DNA of 7,181 bases from an uncultured Oceanospirillaceae bacterium. Its GTDB lineage: Bacteria > Pseudomonadota > Gammaproteobacteria > Pseudomonadales > Balneatricaceae. The stretch covers positions 1 to 7,181 of the forward strand of contig CAMIIY010000098.1 of assembly GCA_946221045.1 (NCBI GenBank), given 5' to 3'. The notes below the pieces were generated by a model that was given only the letters and a program-made list of their open reading frames with translations, searched no databases and was not told the origin of the DNA. A program made the translations under genes and the position numbers. Shown piece by piece: positions 6,081-7,181 of this stretch (position 1 is the first letter of the stretch; each line of letters starts with the position of its first letter).

Positions 6081-6141
6081 GTCACTGTTTCCTTGTGCTT
6101 ATTCAGCTGATAACCCCCGGATTTTGAATGTCTTGAGTGTT

Positions 6142-7181
6142 ATGTCCAGCGAAATGTTATTCGCCCGGCAGCCGGTGTTTGACCGGCAGCTAGAAACCTT
6201 TGCTTACAGTTTGCGTCTGGCGCATCCGGATTTGCCGCTGCTTGAGCAGCCGCCTGAGCCTGATACCTGTAATGACCTGTTTATTGATTCCTGTTGCAGT
6301 CTGCTTGAACAGGGACAGATGCGCGTGTTACCAGCCATTCTCACCATCTCTCTCGACTGGCTGCGCACATCTCAGGTGCCTAATGTGGCCGCTGAACGCC
6401 TGATTCTGGAGCTTAAACTGGCTGAGTCTGAGCAGTTATCTGCCGATGATCTGTCTTGTCTCAAGAAACTGTCAGAGAAGGGATATCGCCTGATGGTGGG
6501 TGTGGATGCCTCCAGGCACCTGAAGGCGCTGGCCAATATTATTAAGCTTGATCTCCAGCGTTACTCCCTTTCCAGCCTGACTAAATATGTGCAATCCAAC
6601 CGGGAGACTGAGGCTGAGTTGCTGGTGTGTGGCATCAATAGTTATCCCGATTATGAAGCCTGTACTGCACTTGATGTACCGCTGGTACAGGGTAACTTCT
6701 TTGCCCGGCCCCGCCCGGTTAATGGCCGACGTCTGAGTCTGCAGGAAACGGTCATGTTGCAGCTGATTGCTGAAGCGCATGATCCGGATACATCCCCGCA
6801 GTCGCTTGAAGAGCTGATCAAGCGTGACCCGGCGCTGGTGGTGGGTTTACTTAAACTGGTGAATTCCGCTGTATTCCGCGGACAGCGTCAGATTAACAAT
6901 ATCAAGGAAGCGATCATCCTGCTGGGCATGAATGAGCTCAGGAAATGGTTGTTACTGTTTTCGGTCAGCCGATATCAGAACAAACCACAGGAACTTATGC
7001 GGCTGTTGTTGACCAAAGCAAGAATGAGTGAGCAACTGGCGCAGGAAGGCCGGACGGTTGAACCGTCAATGGCTTTTCTGGCCGGAATTATTTCAGGTCT
7101 GGATGCGCTGCTGGATATTGAGCGTGACGAACTGCTGCCGCAGTTACCGATTTCTCTGGAAATAAAGCGGGCGCTGAATGG
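6142..7181 (+). CDS. Degenerate EAL-like plus HDOD domain signalling protein, C-terminus cut off by window end
   Basis: The frame is open from ATG 6142 to the right edge, giving 346 residues. Residues 1 to about 200 follow the EAL/HDOD (YuxH-like) family: FARQPVFD (7-14), LPAILTISLDWL, LILELKLAES, GYRLMVGVD (114-122), IIKLDL (133-138) and VPLVQGNFFARPRP near 179-192. The c-di-GMP phosphodiesterase signatures are lost: the segment that should read like ELL/EAL is YSLRL, DDF is replaced by DAS, and the AEKVET-type motif by CGINSY. The HDOD domain starts near 206, with RDPALVVGLLKLVNSAVF (228-245) and IKEAIILLGMNELRKWLLLF (254-273). It is probably a non-catalytic cytoplasmic signalling or scaffold protein. 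The family is usually about 400 residues, so some 50 are probably missing. The ribosome binding site is weak (GAG, 4 nt before ATG); ATG 6154 is an alternative start. Confidence 0.85.
   Translation, partial: MSSEMLFARQPVFDRQLETFAYSLRLAHPDLPLLEQPPEPDTCNDLFIDSCCSLLEQGQMRVLPAILTISLDWLRTSQVPNVAAERLILELKLAESEQLSADDLSCLKKLSEKGYRLMVGVDASRHLKALANIIKLDLQRYSLSSLTKYVQSNRETEAELLVCGINSYPDYEACTALDVPLVQGNFFARPRPVNGRRLSLQETVMLQLIAEAHDPDTSPQSLEELIKRDPALVVGLLKLVNSAVFRGQRQINNIKEAIILLGMNELRKWLLLFSVSRYQNKPQELMRLLLTKARMSEQLAQEGRTVEPSMAFLAGIISGLDALLDIERDELLPQLPISLEIKRALN

Noticed and set aside
6106..6113. GCTGATAA resembling a sigma28 -10 element before the EAL-like/HDOD gene
   Set aside because: No TAAA-type -35 occurs about 15 nt upstream; the nearest similar bases are 24 nt away.
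6472..6780. Minus-strand 102-codon frame inside the EAL-like/HDOD gene
   Set aside because: It is antisense to the conserved IKLD and QGNFFARPRP region of a continuous 346-codon frame.

Overview
The window looks like a chromosomal segment of a marine-type gammaproteobacterium. The evidence is a divergent znuA | zur-znuC-znuB zinc-uptake locus as in Pseudomonas and its relatives, a near-consensus Zur box, tRNA genes with encoded CCA ends, and an EAL-like/HDOD regulator. The exact genus cannot be fixed from the sequence; an Oceanospirillales/Pseudomonadales relative is an inference.

Layout. Bases 1-4696 are one minus-strand gene train, read right to left: zur, znuC, znuB, a DinF-type MATE transporter, a secreted PQQ-dependent sugar (sorbosone) dehydrogenase-like propeller, and after 58 nt the 5' end of an unidentified secreted protein that runs off the left edge. 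The first five genes are joined by stop/start overlaps of 1 or 4 nt (ATGA at three junctions, TGATG at one), so they are very probably co-transcribed and translationally coupled. The short gap 4697-4758 holds a 13-bp perfect palindrome inside a Zur-box-like sequence, placed to control both this train and the divergent znuA (4759-5646, plus strand, probable TTG start).

Bases 5691-5999 hold a strong stable-RNA-type promoter and two identical tRNA-Leu(CAG) genes 67 nt apart. Bases 6142-7181 hold a degenerate EAL-like/HDOD signalling protein that runs off the right edge.

How the genes fit together. ZnuA captures periplasmic Zn2+, ZnuB is the membrane channel, ZnuC is the ATPase, and Zur represses them when zinc is sufficient. 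The unusual part is that a MATE exporter and a secreted propeller enzyme are physically locked into the same transcription unit. This predicts that they are also zinc-regulated, although nothing in the sequence shows a functional link to zinc. I saw no mobile element, CRISPR array, phage gene or clearly novel system; the most notable observations are this operon extension, a hairpin that includes the CCA end of the first tRNA, and the loss of EAL catalytic motifs in the last protein.
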